A stretch of 64,000 bases of DNA from Deltaproteobacteria bacterium (GTDB lineage: Bacteria; Desulfobacterota; Desulfobulbia; Desulfobulbales; Desulfobulbaceae), in contig JAJRQC010000062.1 of NCBI GenBank assembly GCA_024280455.1, positions 1-64,000 of the forward strand. The letters run 5' to 3'. The notes under the pieces were generated by a model. It made no database searches and was not told where the DNA came from. It saw only the letters and a list, made by a program, of their open reading frames with translations. The position numbers and the translations under genes are program-made. Positions 47,401 through 54,690 of the stretch are shown here, in pieces; the stretch's first letter is position 1, and the number at the start of each line of letters is the position of its first letter.

Positions 47401-47475
47401 CTGTTCACACAGCTCCAAACAGGCAATGGTTGAATGCATCAGAGAGAAGTGGGAATGGACGGTCAGGGGGATCAT
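44434..47475 (-). CDS. dnaE2: Error-prone DNA polymerase DnaE2 (ImuC)
   Basis: C-family polymerase for SOS mutagenesis, 1013 residues. N-terminal PHP domain (IPLTVHSHFSLMHSTI, IGLTDINNLYG), polymerase core with active-site acids in DAPDIDIDFAWDERD near residue 345, ARVSFQAAYLKAHFPAEF in the fingers, and a C-terminal OB domain (FLGWPIAGKVVGTKSGRPM, EFLTFEDETDQVECTFFP). It lacks the tau-binding tail of replicative DnaE. Its ATG overlaps the imuB-like stop by four bases, and together they form the mutasome operon behind a LexA-like operator. Confidence 0.93.
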   Translation of the reverse strand: MIPLTVHSHFSLMHSTIACLELCEQARKLGHATIGLTDINNLYGLWNFLNACREHAIRPIIGAELRTAGQRVFCLVKNKDGYQNLCRLVTDRHCRPDFSPAAVSADRLQGLILITADTALLTTWREQELDIAAAIVDRPTQAGSSLRNAAHRLGIPATAIADVFFLHKQEYQAHKLLRAIALNTSLSRLPAAKTASPQSYLATAGEYKRRFQVWPEVIRNSHAIAERCSFQGPQFGLVLPPFNNKTPAEADALLRRAAFSGAKKRYGDQLPQAVINRLEHELQVIAAMGFSSYFLVVRDIVRPVARTCGRGSGAASLVAYCLRITNVCPIKYNLYFERFLNPGRTDAPDIDIDFAWDERDMVLQSVFEKYGCRVAMVCNHVTLQPRMAIRETAKVFGLPAYEINRVTKQLSGLRHGPGQGKNDLLSQLKKMESLRGHSFEKPWPEILHQAERIIGAPRNLSVHPGGVIITPDPVTDYVPVEYAAKGVPVIQWEKDGAEKAGLIKIDLLGNRSLGVIRDAVAEVRNNATPFNEDRWLPEDDPKTQQMVRTGRTMGCFYIESPAMRLLQKKADRGDFESLVIHSSIIRPAANEFIREYLRRLHGGSWQPLHPLIAETLNETFGIMVYQEDVSRVAVQLGFSPAEADRLRKIMSKKDKEKQLIDFRDRFFAAAADKGMKQQIAEKIWEMMMSFSGYSFCKPHSASYARVSFQAAYLKAHFPAEFMAAVISNQGGYYSTFAYLSEARRIGLQIQPPDVNGSRISWSGSGQQLRVGLMAVRHLSAHASRRIIQERTKEKYSSMLEFLQRVCPADDETRALIHAGALDSLAQATDTNTDTKSLRPGLLYQLAHWRQTRSPAGGRLFPPRLQVPIFPPQDPQERLRNEYRSLGFLCSIHPILLFDEYRKELNTVQARDLPKFAGKRKRIRFLGWPIAGKVVGTKSGRPMEFLTFEDETDQVECTFFPETYHRFCRLLHAKGPLLLEGIVEQDFGASTLTVAQAQPVPGIKASREEVPSVL

Positions 47476-48638
47476 TCTTTCGTCATTCCCCTGGTCAGGG
47501 CAGAGGTGCCAAATCTTTGATGAAGAACATCGATAGCGTCCTCTAACTCTTTCTGTTTCTGTTGTTTTTTGTTGATGTCCTGAAAGAGGGAAAGCTGTTG
47601 CACGTAGGGGCTGACACGCATGCAGACAAGCTCGAACGTCCGCACCCGCACCCGGCGGCGCCAGCAGCGAAAGAGCCCGGTCACGGCCAGCTGTTCCAGT
47701 TCACGGTCATTGGTGGCGGGATGTTTACAGACGACCTGACGCGTAACCTTGACCGTATCGCTGTAGGTCAGGGTCACACCAATGCGACAACAGCACATCC
47801 CGTGACGGCGCAGGCTACGGGCCGCCTGCCGGGCCAGGTCAAGCACTGCGGTTTGGATGATCTCCTCCCGGTTGCTGTCCGGGGAAAAGTAGTGCTGGAA
47901 AAAAAAATGTTTTCCCACCTCAGCCGGCGGATGGACCGGAGACAGGTCAATGCCTCGCAGGGCCTGATAGAGCGTCTCCACCCGGCGGCCACACAACAGG
48001 TACAGATCCTGCCTGGACAGGGCTGCGGCCTGGGCAATGCGGCGGATGCCGACTTCGCGCAGACAGTTTTCAATATCGTGGCCGACAGTCGGCAGCAGGG
48101 AAAGCGGCAGAGGGGCAAGAAAGCTCTGTTCTTCACCCTCGGCCACTATATATTCGCCTGCGGGCTTAACGACCCGGCTGGCCACTTTGGCTACCAACTT
48201 GCTGGGGCCGACCGACCAGATGGGATTAAGGCCCAGGTCGCGGCGCATGGTTTTGCGGATACGCCAGCCGATATCCGGGGCCGGACCAAAAAGTCGGTGG
48301 GTTCCGGTCACATCGAGATAGAGATGGCCCGACCCCGGAGCCCGCTCCACCTGCGGGGTAAAGGGCAGGGCGTGACGGAAACAGCAGCTGATGGCCTTTT
48401 CATAGCGTTCGGGGGTCGGCGGCAGGATAACGGCACGACGGCATCGGTTACGGGCCCGCGCAAGCGACATGCCCTTGCGGACCCCGTCCTGGTAGGCTTC
48501 TTCACTCATGTCGTAGACTCTGGCCCGGGCAACTTGCGGTGCAATAATCAACGGTCTGGTTATCAGGCTGCGATCCACCAGCCGTTCAACTGCAACGCTG
48601 AAGTCCGCAACATTGAGATGGATAATTTTACGTTCCAC
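47472..48638 (-). CDS. imuB: ImuB-like Y-family polymerase homologue lacking catalytic residues
   Basis: A 388-residue Y-family protein aligned with DinB. The catalytic acids are gone: DinB Asp8 in HVDMD corresponds to Asn in HLNVAD, and the Asp103-Glu104 pair in SLDEAYLDVT corresponds to Gly-His in GSGHLYLDVT. This is the state of ImuB, the non-catalytic scaffold that brings DnaE2 to the clamp. A clamp-binding motif QLSLF is present near residue 350. The N-terminal domain, thumb helix-hairpins and little-finger region are otherwise intact. Start GTG 48638 has no good ribosome site. Translationally coupled to dnaE2; no imuA is nearby. Confidence 0.85.
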   Translation of the reverse strand: MERKIIHLNVADFSVAVERLVDRSLITRPLIIAPQVARARVYDMSEEAYQDGVRKGMSLARARNRCRRAVILPPTPERYEKAISCCFRHALPFTPQVERAPGSGHLYLDVTGTHRLFGPAPDIGWRIRKTMRRDLGLNPIWSVGPSKLVAKVASRVVKPAGEYIVAEGEEQSFLAPLPLSLLPTVGHDIENCLREVGIRRIAQAAALSRQDLYLLCGRRVETLYQALRGIDLSPVHPPAEVGKHFFFQHYFSPDSNREEIIQTAVLDLARQAARSLRRHGMCCCRIGVTLTYSDTVKVTRQVVCKHPATNDRELEQLAVTGLFRCWRRRVRVRTFELVCMRVSPYVQQLSLFQDINKKQQKQKELEDAIDVLHQRFGTSALTRGMTKE

Positions 48639-48660
48639 AGATTTTGTTTTTTTTGTATTT

Positions 48661-48694
48661 TTTTTGTATCTTACAGGTTTTTGTATCTTACAGG
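48661..48694. repeat. Two exact tandem 17-base repeats at the imuB promoter
   Basis: TTTTTGTATCTTACAGG occurs at 48661-48677 and again at 48678-48694, directly followed by the LexA-like motif. On the coding (minus) strand each carries CCTGTA, so three CCTGTA half-sites run in the same direction. A degenerate third copy (TTTTTGTATT) lies just before. Confidence 0.75.
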
Positions 48695-48737
48695 TAAATG
48701 TACAGGTAATGTAAAGTTTAAGGGTAAAAAAAGTAAA
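48695..48737 (-). promoter_or_regulatory. imuB-dnaE2 promoter with LexA-like operator
   Basis: On the minus strand: -35 TTTACT (48732-48737), an 18-base spacer and -10 TACATT (48708-48713). The 20-base motif TTACATTACCTGTACATTTA (48695-48714) covers the -10 and matches the lexA promoter motif at 18 of 20 positions, in the same position relative to the -10. This supports LexA repression of the operon. Confidence 0.65.
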
Positions 48738-48753
48738 GAAAAAAATCAGATGC

Positions 48754-49581
48754 TCAGCCGGCCTGCCGTTCCAGGAGACGGATCATGCTGCGGCCGTTGT
48801 TCACGGCCTGGCCCGCCACATGGTTGTTGAACACAACAATTCCCCGGCGGCATTCACTGTTTATGGTCGTGGTATCTGTAATTTTCTTCACCCATTCACG
48901 TAATTCCTGCTCCGAATAACTGTAGTTAAACTGTTTCTGCATGGTGCCGGAATACCAGTCCCGCCCATTGCGTCCGTGCAGGCGAAGGTAGAACAGAGCC
49001 GGACTGGTGGCCACATCCAGGGGTGGAAAAAGCTCCGGCAGGGCAGGGGCATCAACGGTCACCATTGTCACGCCCCGGTCCCGCAGGCCGGAGTAGACCC
49101 GCTCATGCGCCCAGGAGCAATGCCGAAACTCCACGGCCAGCGGAAGTGACTGCAACCAGTCAAGGAGCCGGCCAAGATACTGCCTGTTTTCCGGGGTGCG
49201 ACGAAAGGACGGGGGAAACTGAATCAGCACGGTCAACAGGCGACCGGTTGACAACAGGGGCTTGATGCCCTGTTTGTACAATTCCGCCTGGGCACGCCAG
49301 TTGTCACTAATATCATGGGTCATGGTCCTGGTCAGTTTGGCGGTACAATAAAAATCATCGGGAACCCTGGTCAGCATCCGCTCCATGGCCTCGGCCCGGA
49401 CCATCTGGTACCAGGTATAATTGAGCTCAACCAGGGAGAAAGAGCGGCTGTACAGTTCGAGCATGTGGGCGGACTTTGTCTTTGGAGGATAAAAGCCGCT
49501 GTCGATCCATTCCTGGTAGGAGTAGCCACTGGTACCGATCAAAAAAGAGCGTCCGTTTATGTTGCAGGCGGCGGGGCACAT
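48754..49581 (-). CDS. DUF72 (YecE-like) family protein
   Basis: A 275-residue TIM-barrel-like protein of the DUF72 family: FLIGTSGYSYQEWIDSGFYP near residue 13, FSLVELNYTWYQ, FYCTAKLTRTMTHD, VLIQFPPSFRRTPENRQYL, LAVEFRHCSWAHERVY and LYLRLHGRNGRDWYSG. Biochemical function is not established. The ATG at 49581 is one base after the lexA stop, so the gene is cotranscribed with lexA and inferred to be damage-inducible. In other bacteria ImuA occupies a comparable position; nothing shows that DUF72 replaces it. Confidence 0.88.
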   Translation of the reverse strand: MCPAACNINGRSFLIGTSGYSYQEWIDSGFYPPKTKSAHMLELYSRSFSLVELNYTWYQMVRAEAMERMLTRVPDDFYCTAKLTRTMTHDISDNWRAQAELYKQGIKPLLSTGRLLTVLIQFPPSFRRTPENRQYLGRLLDWLQSLPLAVEFRHCSWAHERVYSGLRDRGVTMVTVDAPALPELFPPLDVATSPALFYLRLHGRNGRDWYSGTMQKQFNYSYSEQELREWVKKITDTTTINSECRRGIVVFNNHVAGQAVNNGRSMIRLLERQAG

Positions 49582-49582
49582 C

Positions 49583-50209
49583 TCAGGCAAGCGCCATCTG
49601 CTCCGGTCCGCGCTGGACACCGATAACCCGGCCCTGGATCAGGACTTGGCCCAGGCCATAGCGGATGGGTTTGTATTTTGTGTTTTCCGGTTGCAGTTTG
49701 ATATGGTCACCTTGATAGAAAAAACGTTTCACCGTTGCCTCCTCATTGTCAATCAGGGCAACGACAATCTCGCCGTTTTCGGCATACTGCCTGGGTTCGC
49801 AGATGGCAAGATCTCCATGGAGAATACCGGCATCCTGCATGGAATCGCCCTGTATCCGCAACCCGAACAGATTGTCGCCCCGGTACACCCGCTGATCGAC
49901 CAGAATGGTTCCCGCCCACTCCTGCTGGGCGTAGAGGGGCAGCCCGGCCGCAACCTGACCGACAATGGGAATTTCCCGGCCAAAAGAAACGGGTTCTTCA
50001 AACAGGCGGATAGTGCGGCTGTAGCGGCCGTCACGCTGCAGCCACCCTTTCTGCTCCAGGGTGTGCAGCAGGGAGGCCACAGCGGTATGGCTGATACCAA
50101 GCTCGGCGGCAGCCTGTCTGAGGCTCGGCGTGTAGCCCTTATCGGCAAGTTTTCCCTTGAGATAGGTGAAAAAATTCTTTTGTTTTTCCGTCAGTGGTGC
50201 CGGAGTCAT
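49583..50209 (-). CDS. lexA: LexA family SOS repressor
   Basis: A 208-residue self-cleaving repressor. N-terminal winged helix (TPSLRQAAAELGISHTAVAS, recognition helix at SHTAVASLLHTL), cleavage site Ala-Gly in GQVAAGLPLY, catalytic Ser in GDSMQDAGI and Lys in EATVKRFF. The ATG at 50209 follows GGGGAAT and begins at the HTH; the open frame upstream is in the promoter. The gene heads an operon with DUF72 and is autoregulated if the motif over its -10 is its operator. Confidence 0.95.
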   Translation of the reverse strand: MTPAPLTEKQKNFFTYLKGKLADKGYTPSLRQAAAELGISHTAVASLLHTLEQKGWLQRDGRYSRTIRLFEEPVSFGREIPIVGQVAAGLPLYAQQEWAGTILVDQRVYRGDNLFGLRIQGDSMQDAGILHGDLAICEPRQYAENGEIVVALIDNEEATVKRFFYQGDHIKLQPENTKYKPIRYGLGQVLIQGRVIGVQRGPEQMALA

Positions 50210-50241
50210 GGCCACATTCCCCAAAAGTATATAAAAAGTAT

Positions 50242-50284
50242 TAAATGTATAGGTATTGTAATATAGTGTGGGCAGCTCTGTCAA
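50242..50284 (-). promoter_or_regulatory. lexA promoter with candidate LexA operator
   Basis: On the minus strand: -35 TTGACA (50279-50284), 18-base spacer, -10 TACAAT (50255-50260). The motif TTACAATACCTATACATTTA (50242-50261) covers the -10 and is 18/20 identical to the imuB promoter motif. The position over RNA polymerase contacts fits autorepression. Confidence 0.7.
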
Positions 50285-50319
50285 GCGGCTTGCGGGGAAA
50301 AAAGGGGAGAAAAAAAGAC

Positions 50320-50348
50320 TTGATTGTACTGTGGCGCAGCGTTATGTA
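50320..50348 (+). promoter_or_regulatory. Candidate promoter of the ATP-grasp/KamA/M20 operon
   Basis: TTGATT (50320-50325), a 17-base spacer and TATGTA (50343-50348), ending 62 bases before the ATP-grasp start. Divergent from the lexA promoter, from which it is separated by about 35 bases. Confidence 0.4.
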
Positions 50349-50410
50349 GCGGACAGATAGATCAGGTAAAGGTCATGTTGATCCGATGATTATCTTTAGA
50401 GACCCTGCCC

Positions 50411-51790
50411 ATGGATGATGAACTGTTTTATTCAAACTTCAGCTACTCTCCCGACGTGTATTATTTTCTCTATGTCGGTGAACTGAAAAACCATGACCTG
50501 AATTATTACCTTCAGGATGTTCTTGCCCGCCGGCTGAACAGACCTGTTTCCTTTCTCTCTTTTATTCCTGATATCCTCAGCCGGTATAATTATCCAAATA
50601 TTGTTGCCCTCTCACCGCTGCTCAACACCCAAAGGGATACGTATGGTGACCATGTCAGTTTCCGAACCGACATCAAAAAGTTCATGGAGATGGTTTCCAA
50701 CCATCCTTTGATTCTGGACATCATTGAGAAGATACTTACCCATCAAAACGAACTTTTTATTTCCATGTTTGAATCCATGCCGGAAATGACCCTTGACCGG
50801 CTGCCCGGAGTCAGACTGCTCGGACCGGAGAAAATGCAGGCAAGGGAATTGAACAACAAGGCGGTTCAATTTAAGCTCCTGCAGAATGAAATTCCCGTGG
50901 TTGATTTCCGGCTCTGTTCATCCCTTGCCGAGCTGCTCGATGTCAGTGAACAGTTACGTGCCGCCTGGCAGGATGGAATCTTTGTCAGCAGGGTGTACAG
51001 TGCGGCCGGGGCTGCCAGCGCCATCACTTTTTCAAAAACCGAGATCATGGACAGGTTCGGCGACCAGGATTCCGCATTTCTTTTGAGCCGTTATATCCCC
51101 CACACCTATGATCCGACGGTCCTTGCCGTTGTTGCAGGTGAAGACGAGGTCTATATTGCCGGTGTTGCCGATCAATGCATAGAGGGTGGTAATCGTTTTG
51201 TCGGCTCAACCTGGCCGACTGTTCTGTCTGAAGAACTTGTCGACGATCTGCATCGTTATACCCGTCGTGTGGGCAGGGTGTTGGCCTGCCGGGGGTATCA
51301 CGGAATTTTTGGTTGTGACTATATTGTCGACCGGGATAATCAGGTCAAATTTATTGAAATTAATGCGCGCAAGCAGGGAACCACCCTGGAATTCTGTTAC
51401 GCCCTGGAGCAGATTCTGCCGACCGGTTCTCCTTCCCTGCTGGAACTTGAATATTGTGCCGTTCAAGAGGGCGGGTTTCCTGAAAACACGGTTGAACCGC
51501 CGTCCGTGCCCGGCTCCGCATTCTGCTGGGGAACCTATAATTACAAAATATCGGCCAAAGTCTTGACCACGGAACAACTGCCCCAGCATCGGCATGAACG
51601 GGAAATCTTCGCTAAGGTCGCCCGACACGAACTGGCCGGCGAGGCTGTTCTGCTTGAACATGTCGGGGCCGATCAAACGGTGCTGCCGGGTACCTTTCTT
51701 GCCCGTACCGTGTCGGTGGGTCAGGATATGCAGACAGTTCATACCGGGTTAATTCAGGCCAGAGAAAAAATCACACACACCATCAGCTGA
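50411..51790 (+). CDS. ATP-grasp domain ligase-like protein
   Basis: A 459-residue protein with an unrecognised N-terminal part to about residue 140 and an ATP-grasp fold after it: a nucleotide-binding GIFVSRVYSAAGAASAI segment near 194, then GYHGIFGCDYIVDRDNQVKF and the metal-binding FIEINARKQGTT near 312-323. ATP-grasp enzymes join a carboxylate to an amine or thiol through an acyl phosphate. The substrate cannot be read from sequence. It is 17 bases before the KamA-like gene, which is in turn joined to an M20 peptidase, so the ligase may use the aminomutase product. Confidence 0.82.
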   Translation: MDDELFYSNFSYSPDVYYFLYVGELKNHDLNYYLQDVLARRLNRPVSFLSFIPDILSRYNYPNIVALSPLLNTQRDTYGDHVSFRTDIKKFMEMVSNHPLILDIIEKILTHQNELFISMFESMPEMTLDRLPGVRLLGPEKMQARELNNKAVQFKLLQNEIPVVDFRLCSSLAELLDVSEQLRAAWQDGIFVSRVYSAAGAASAITFSKTEIMDRFGDQDSAFLLSRYIPHTYDPTVLAVVAGEDEVYIAGVADQCIEGGNRFVGSTWPTVLSEELVDDLHRYTRRVGRVLACRGYHGIFGCDYIVDRDNQVKFIEINARKQGTTLEFCYALEQILPTGSPSLLELEYCAVQEGGFPENTVEPPSVPGSAFCWGTYNYKISAKVLTTEQLPQHRHEREIFAKVARHELAGEAVLLEHVGADQTVLPGTFLARTVSVGQDMQTVHTGLIQAREKITHTIS

Positions 51791-51807
51791 GAGCTGAGGA
51801 GGAAAAT

Positions 51808-53373
51808 ATGGCAGCAGTCTTTGATCAATACACCATCGATTTACTCAATTTTCTCTGCAAGGAAGATGCGCAAAAGAATACAGGAGTTCCTGAAACATTG
51901 CAGCAGGAGGTGAGGCAGCTACTGATAAAGGCCGAGCAATCAGACCTGACCACCCCGATTATCGCTCTGTTTTCCCGTCTTAAAAATCTGCGCACCCGGG
52001 AAGGCTGGAGTGCAGAAGTCTTTAATATAAGTCGGGAGCAACTAGAAGAACTGGCCCGCAGGCATCAGGAGATCGATGAGCACATGGTGTCGGTCGGGGG
52101 CAGGGTAGGGCAGGCCCTTTCCATTGTCAGTGAGGCCAACAGCAGAGTGGAGGCATATCTCAAGGTAAAGGATATCGAGGCCCCGAGCGGGATCGAACTC
52201 TGGGATGAAATAACGGAAAACCGGCAGCGGATTCAGGAAAAGCTCGGTATGAGTGAGGAGGATTGGAACTCCTTTTCCGGCCAGATCCGTCATGCGGTCT
52301 CTTCCGTTGATCAGCTGGCCGATCTGATTGATCTGCCCCCGGAGGCGGCAACGGATATTGTTCGGGTAACCAAAAATTATCGTATGCGGCTGACCCCGTA
52401 TTATACAAGTCTGATCATGCCCGGAGGTGTCAATGATCCCATCATGCTCCAGTCCATTCCCACCGGGGAGATGATCGACAATGCCGGGGTCGAGATTCCG
52501 CCGGTTGCCGCTGATCATTCGCCGGCCCGTCTGGTTGATCAGTTTTACCCCAGGGTCGTGACCATCAAGTCGACCAACATGTGCGCCATGTATTGCACCC
52601 ATTGCCTGCGGATCGCCCATATCGGCAAAAAAGACAAGATGTTCTCCAAACAGGCCTACGGCGAGGCCCTTGATTATATCCGCAACAATACCCGGATCAG
52701 AGACGTACTGGTCACCGGCGGCGATGCCTTTGTCCTGCCCAACTCCATGCTCAAATGGCTGCTGGAACAGCTTGACGGAATTGAGCATGTCCGCCTCAAA
52801 CGCCTGGGAACCAGGGTTCCGGTCACGGTTCCCATGCGCATTGATGATGAGCTGCTCGATATCCTGGAGCAGTCCAATGACCGTAAACCCCTGCGGGTTG
52901 TAACCCAGATCAACACCGCCCGGGAGATAACTCCGGTCTCAAAAGAGGCCTTCAAACAGATTTCCAAACGGGTCTTTGCGGTGCTCAACCAGGCCGTTCT
53001 CCTACGCGGGATCAATGACTCGGAAGTCAAGATGTGGAAGCTCTGCGAGACCATCCAGGAGGCGTACGTCAGGCCCTATTACATCTTTAACTGTTCCTAC
53101 CGTAACCCTCAGTTTGTCCACTTCCGGGTCCCGGTTGAGCGGGGAAGAGATATTGTCGAATCCATGTACGGTAATATCGCCGGTGATGCGATTCCCCGTT
53201 ACATCGCCACGGCCGGGGGCAAGATTCCCATGCATCGCTCAAACGTAGTCGGCCGGGAAGGCAACGAGCTGATACTCAAAAAACCATGGAACGGGGAAGA
53301 GGTGCGCTATCCCGATGCCGACCCCGACCTGTACGGCGATGATCAGTTTTCTTTTTCCCGTTACAAGAGCTGA
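51808..53373 (+). CDS. KamA-family radical SAM aminomutase with altered substrate site
   Basis: Radical SAM and PLP enzyme related to lysine 2,3-aminomutase, 521 residues with about 120 extra N-terminal residues. The cluster motif CAMYCTHC binds [4Fe-4S]; VLVTGGDAFVLPN and LRVVTQINTAREITP follow the family. The PLP Lys is likely in AGGKIPM. The two lysine-binding aspartates of Clostridium lysine 2,3-aminomutase are absent: QCD reads NCS here, and the VVDAPGGGGK loop reads YIATAGGK. So the substrate is probably not lysine; a different alpha-amino acid converted to a beta-amino acid is the simplest view. A strong GAGGAGG precedes the ATG, and the stop overlaps the M20 peptidase start. Confidence 0.85.
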   Translation: MAAVFDQYTIDLLNFLCKEDAQKNTGVPETLQQEVRQLLIKAEQSDLTTPIIALFSRLKNLRTREGWSAEVFNISREQLEELARRHQEIDEHMVSVGGRVGQALSIVSEANSRVEAYLKVKDIEAPSGIELWDEITENRQRIQEKLGMSEEDWNSFSGQIRHAVSSVDQLADLIDLPPEAATDIVRVTKNYRMRLTPYYTSLIMPGGVNDPIMLQSIPTGEMIDNAGVEIPPVAADHSPARLVDQFYPRVVTIKSTNMCAMYCTHCLRIAHIGKKDKMFSKQAYGEALDYIRNNTRIRDVLVTGGDAFVLPNSMLKWLLEQLDGIEHVRLKRLGTRVPVTVPMRIDDELLDILEQSNDRKPLRVVTQINTAREITPVSKEAFKQISKRVFAVLNQAVLLRGINDSEVKMWKLCETIQEAYVRPYYIFNCSYRNPQFVHFRVPVERGRDIVESMYGNIAGDAIPRYIATAGGKIPMHRSNVVGREGNELILKKPWNGEEVRYPDADPDLYGDDQFSFSRYKS

Positions 53374-54566
53374 TGAGTTCCACATGGCAGCATTTCCTCA
53401 CTGAACATGAACCGGATATGTTCGACCTGCTCAGGGAACTGGTCTGCATTCAAAGCGGTACAGGCAATAAAACAGGGGTTGACCTGGTTGGTAAAGCAAT
53501 CGGCAAGGCCCTGGAGGGGTTACCGTTGACGTGGTCAACCATTGCCCAGGACCGGTACGGAGATCACCTTGTTTTCTCCACCCCGGCTGCAGAGTGTAAT
53601 AACGGTAAAAAAGGTAAACAGAACATCCTGATTACCGGCCACATGGACACGGTTTTCCCCGAAGATACCGATTTTAACGGGTACCATGAAGACAAACACA
53701 AAGTTTATGGTCCCGGCGTAATCGATATGAAAGGCGGGCTGGTGACCACAATTTTTGCGGTCAAGGCCCTGGCGGCATCCGGGCATCTTGCCGATCTGCC
53801 GGTAGTTCTATTTTTTAATTCCGATGAGGAAATCGGCTCTCCCTCGTCCATTCCAGTCTTGCAGAAACTGGCTGCCTGCAGCAAGGCCGCCCTGGTGACC
53901 GAGTGCGGCGGACTCCAGGGAGAAGTGGTCACCGGGCGCCGTGGCAAGTGCGGTTATCGACTAGAGGTCACCGGCAGGGCAGGGCATGCCGCCTTTGCCG
54001 GCCGGAGCAAGGCCAGCAGTATTCTGGAACTTGCCCATAAAACCATTGCTCTTGAAGCCCTCAATGATCTAAAGTCGGGGCTTGTGGTTAACGTGGGAAA
54101 GGTTGAGGGCGGTATCGGCCCCAACACGGTGGCGGAACATGCTGCCGCGTTGATCGACACCAGATACACCAGCGAGGCCGACGGCATCAGCCTGCGGCAA
54201 GAAATAGAACAGATTTGTAAAGAACCGGTTCAGGAAGGAACAGCAACTTCTCTGAGCATAACCAACGAGCGACCGGTCATGGTACCCTCAGGCCGGAACA
54301 AAAAACTCTACCGGATCTTCAAAGATCAAGCCGACCTGTTGAAGATTCCGGTGCTCGAAGAATTCCGCCCCGGGGTATCCGACGCCAACACCCTTGCCGG
54401 AACAGGGCTTGCCGTATTAGACGGACTAGGCCCTGTTGGCGAGCATGATCACAGCAGTAAAGAGTACATGATAAAGGACAGCCTTCCCCAGCGCTGCCGC
54501 CTGCTGGCAGCCTCCATTTTGGAACTTAGTGGTCCTGTTGTACTCTCTGAGAAAAAATTACCCTGA
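53373..54566 (+). CDS. M20 family zinc peptidase (carboxypeptidase G2-like)
   Basis: A 397-residue cytoplasmic metallopeptidase without a signal peptide. Two-metal ligands are all present: His in ITGHMDTV, bridging Asp in GPGVIDMKGG, Glu pair in FNSDEEIGS, Glu in VTECGG and His in GEHDHSSKEY. A dimerisation domain follows near residues 190-300 (GRAGHAAFAGRSKASSI). Relatives cleave acyl-amino acids, glutamyl folates or dipeptides. Its ATG overlaps the KamA-like stop (TGATG), so the operon encodes both a ligase and a hydrolase, as if a storage or osmolyte conjugate is made and broken down. Confidence 0.88.
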   Translation: MSSTWQHFLTEHEPDMFDLLRELVCIQSGTGNKTGVDLVGKAIGKALEGLPLTWSTIAQDRYGDHLVFSTPAAECNNGKKGKQNILITGHMDTVFPEDTDFNGYHEDKHKVYGPGVIDMKGGLVTTIFAVKALAASGHLADLPVVLFFNSDEEIGSPSSIPVLQKLAACSKAALVTECGGLQGEVVTGRRGKCGYRLEVTGRAGHAAFAGRSKASSILELAHKTIALEALNDLKSGLVVNVGKVEGGIGPNTVAEHAAALIDTRYTSEADGISLRQEIEQICKEPVQEGTATSLSITNERPVMVPSGRNKKLYRIFKDQADLLKIPVLEEFRPGVSDANTLAGTGLAVLDGLGPVGEHDHSSKEYMIKDSLPQRCRLLAASILELSGPVVLSEKKLP

Positions 54567-54690
54567 TTTTTCCGTACACCATTTCGAACGCCAACAAGGT
54601 CCAAGCCGACAAGTATCCTTCTTTTACATCTTTCTCATTTTAGTCGGAGCCGCCTCAAGGTCTGAATACGATCAAGACCTGTACTGCACA

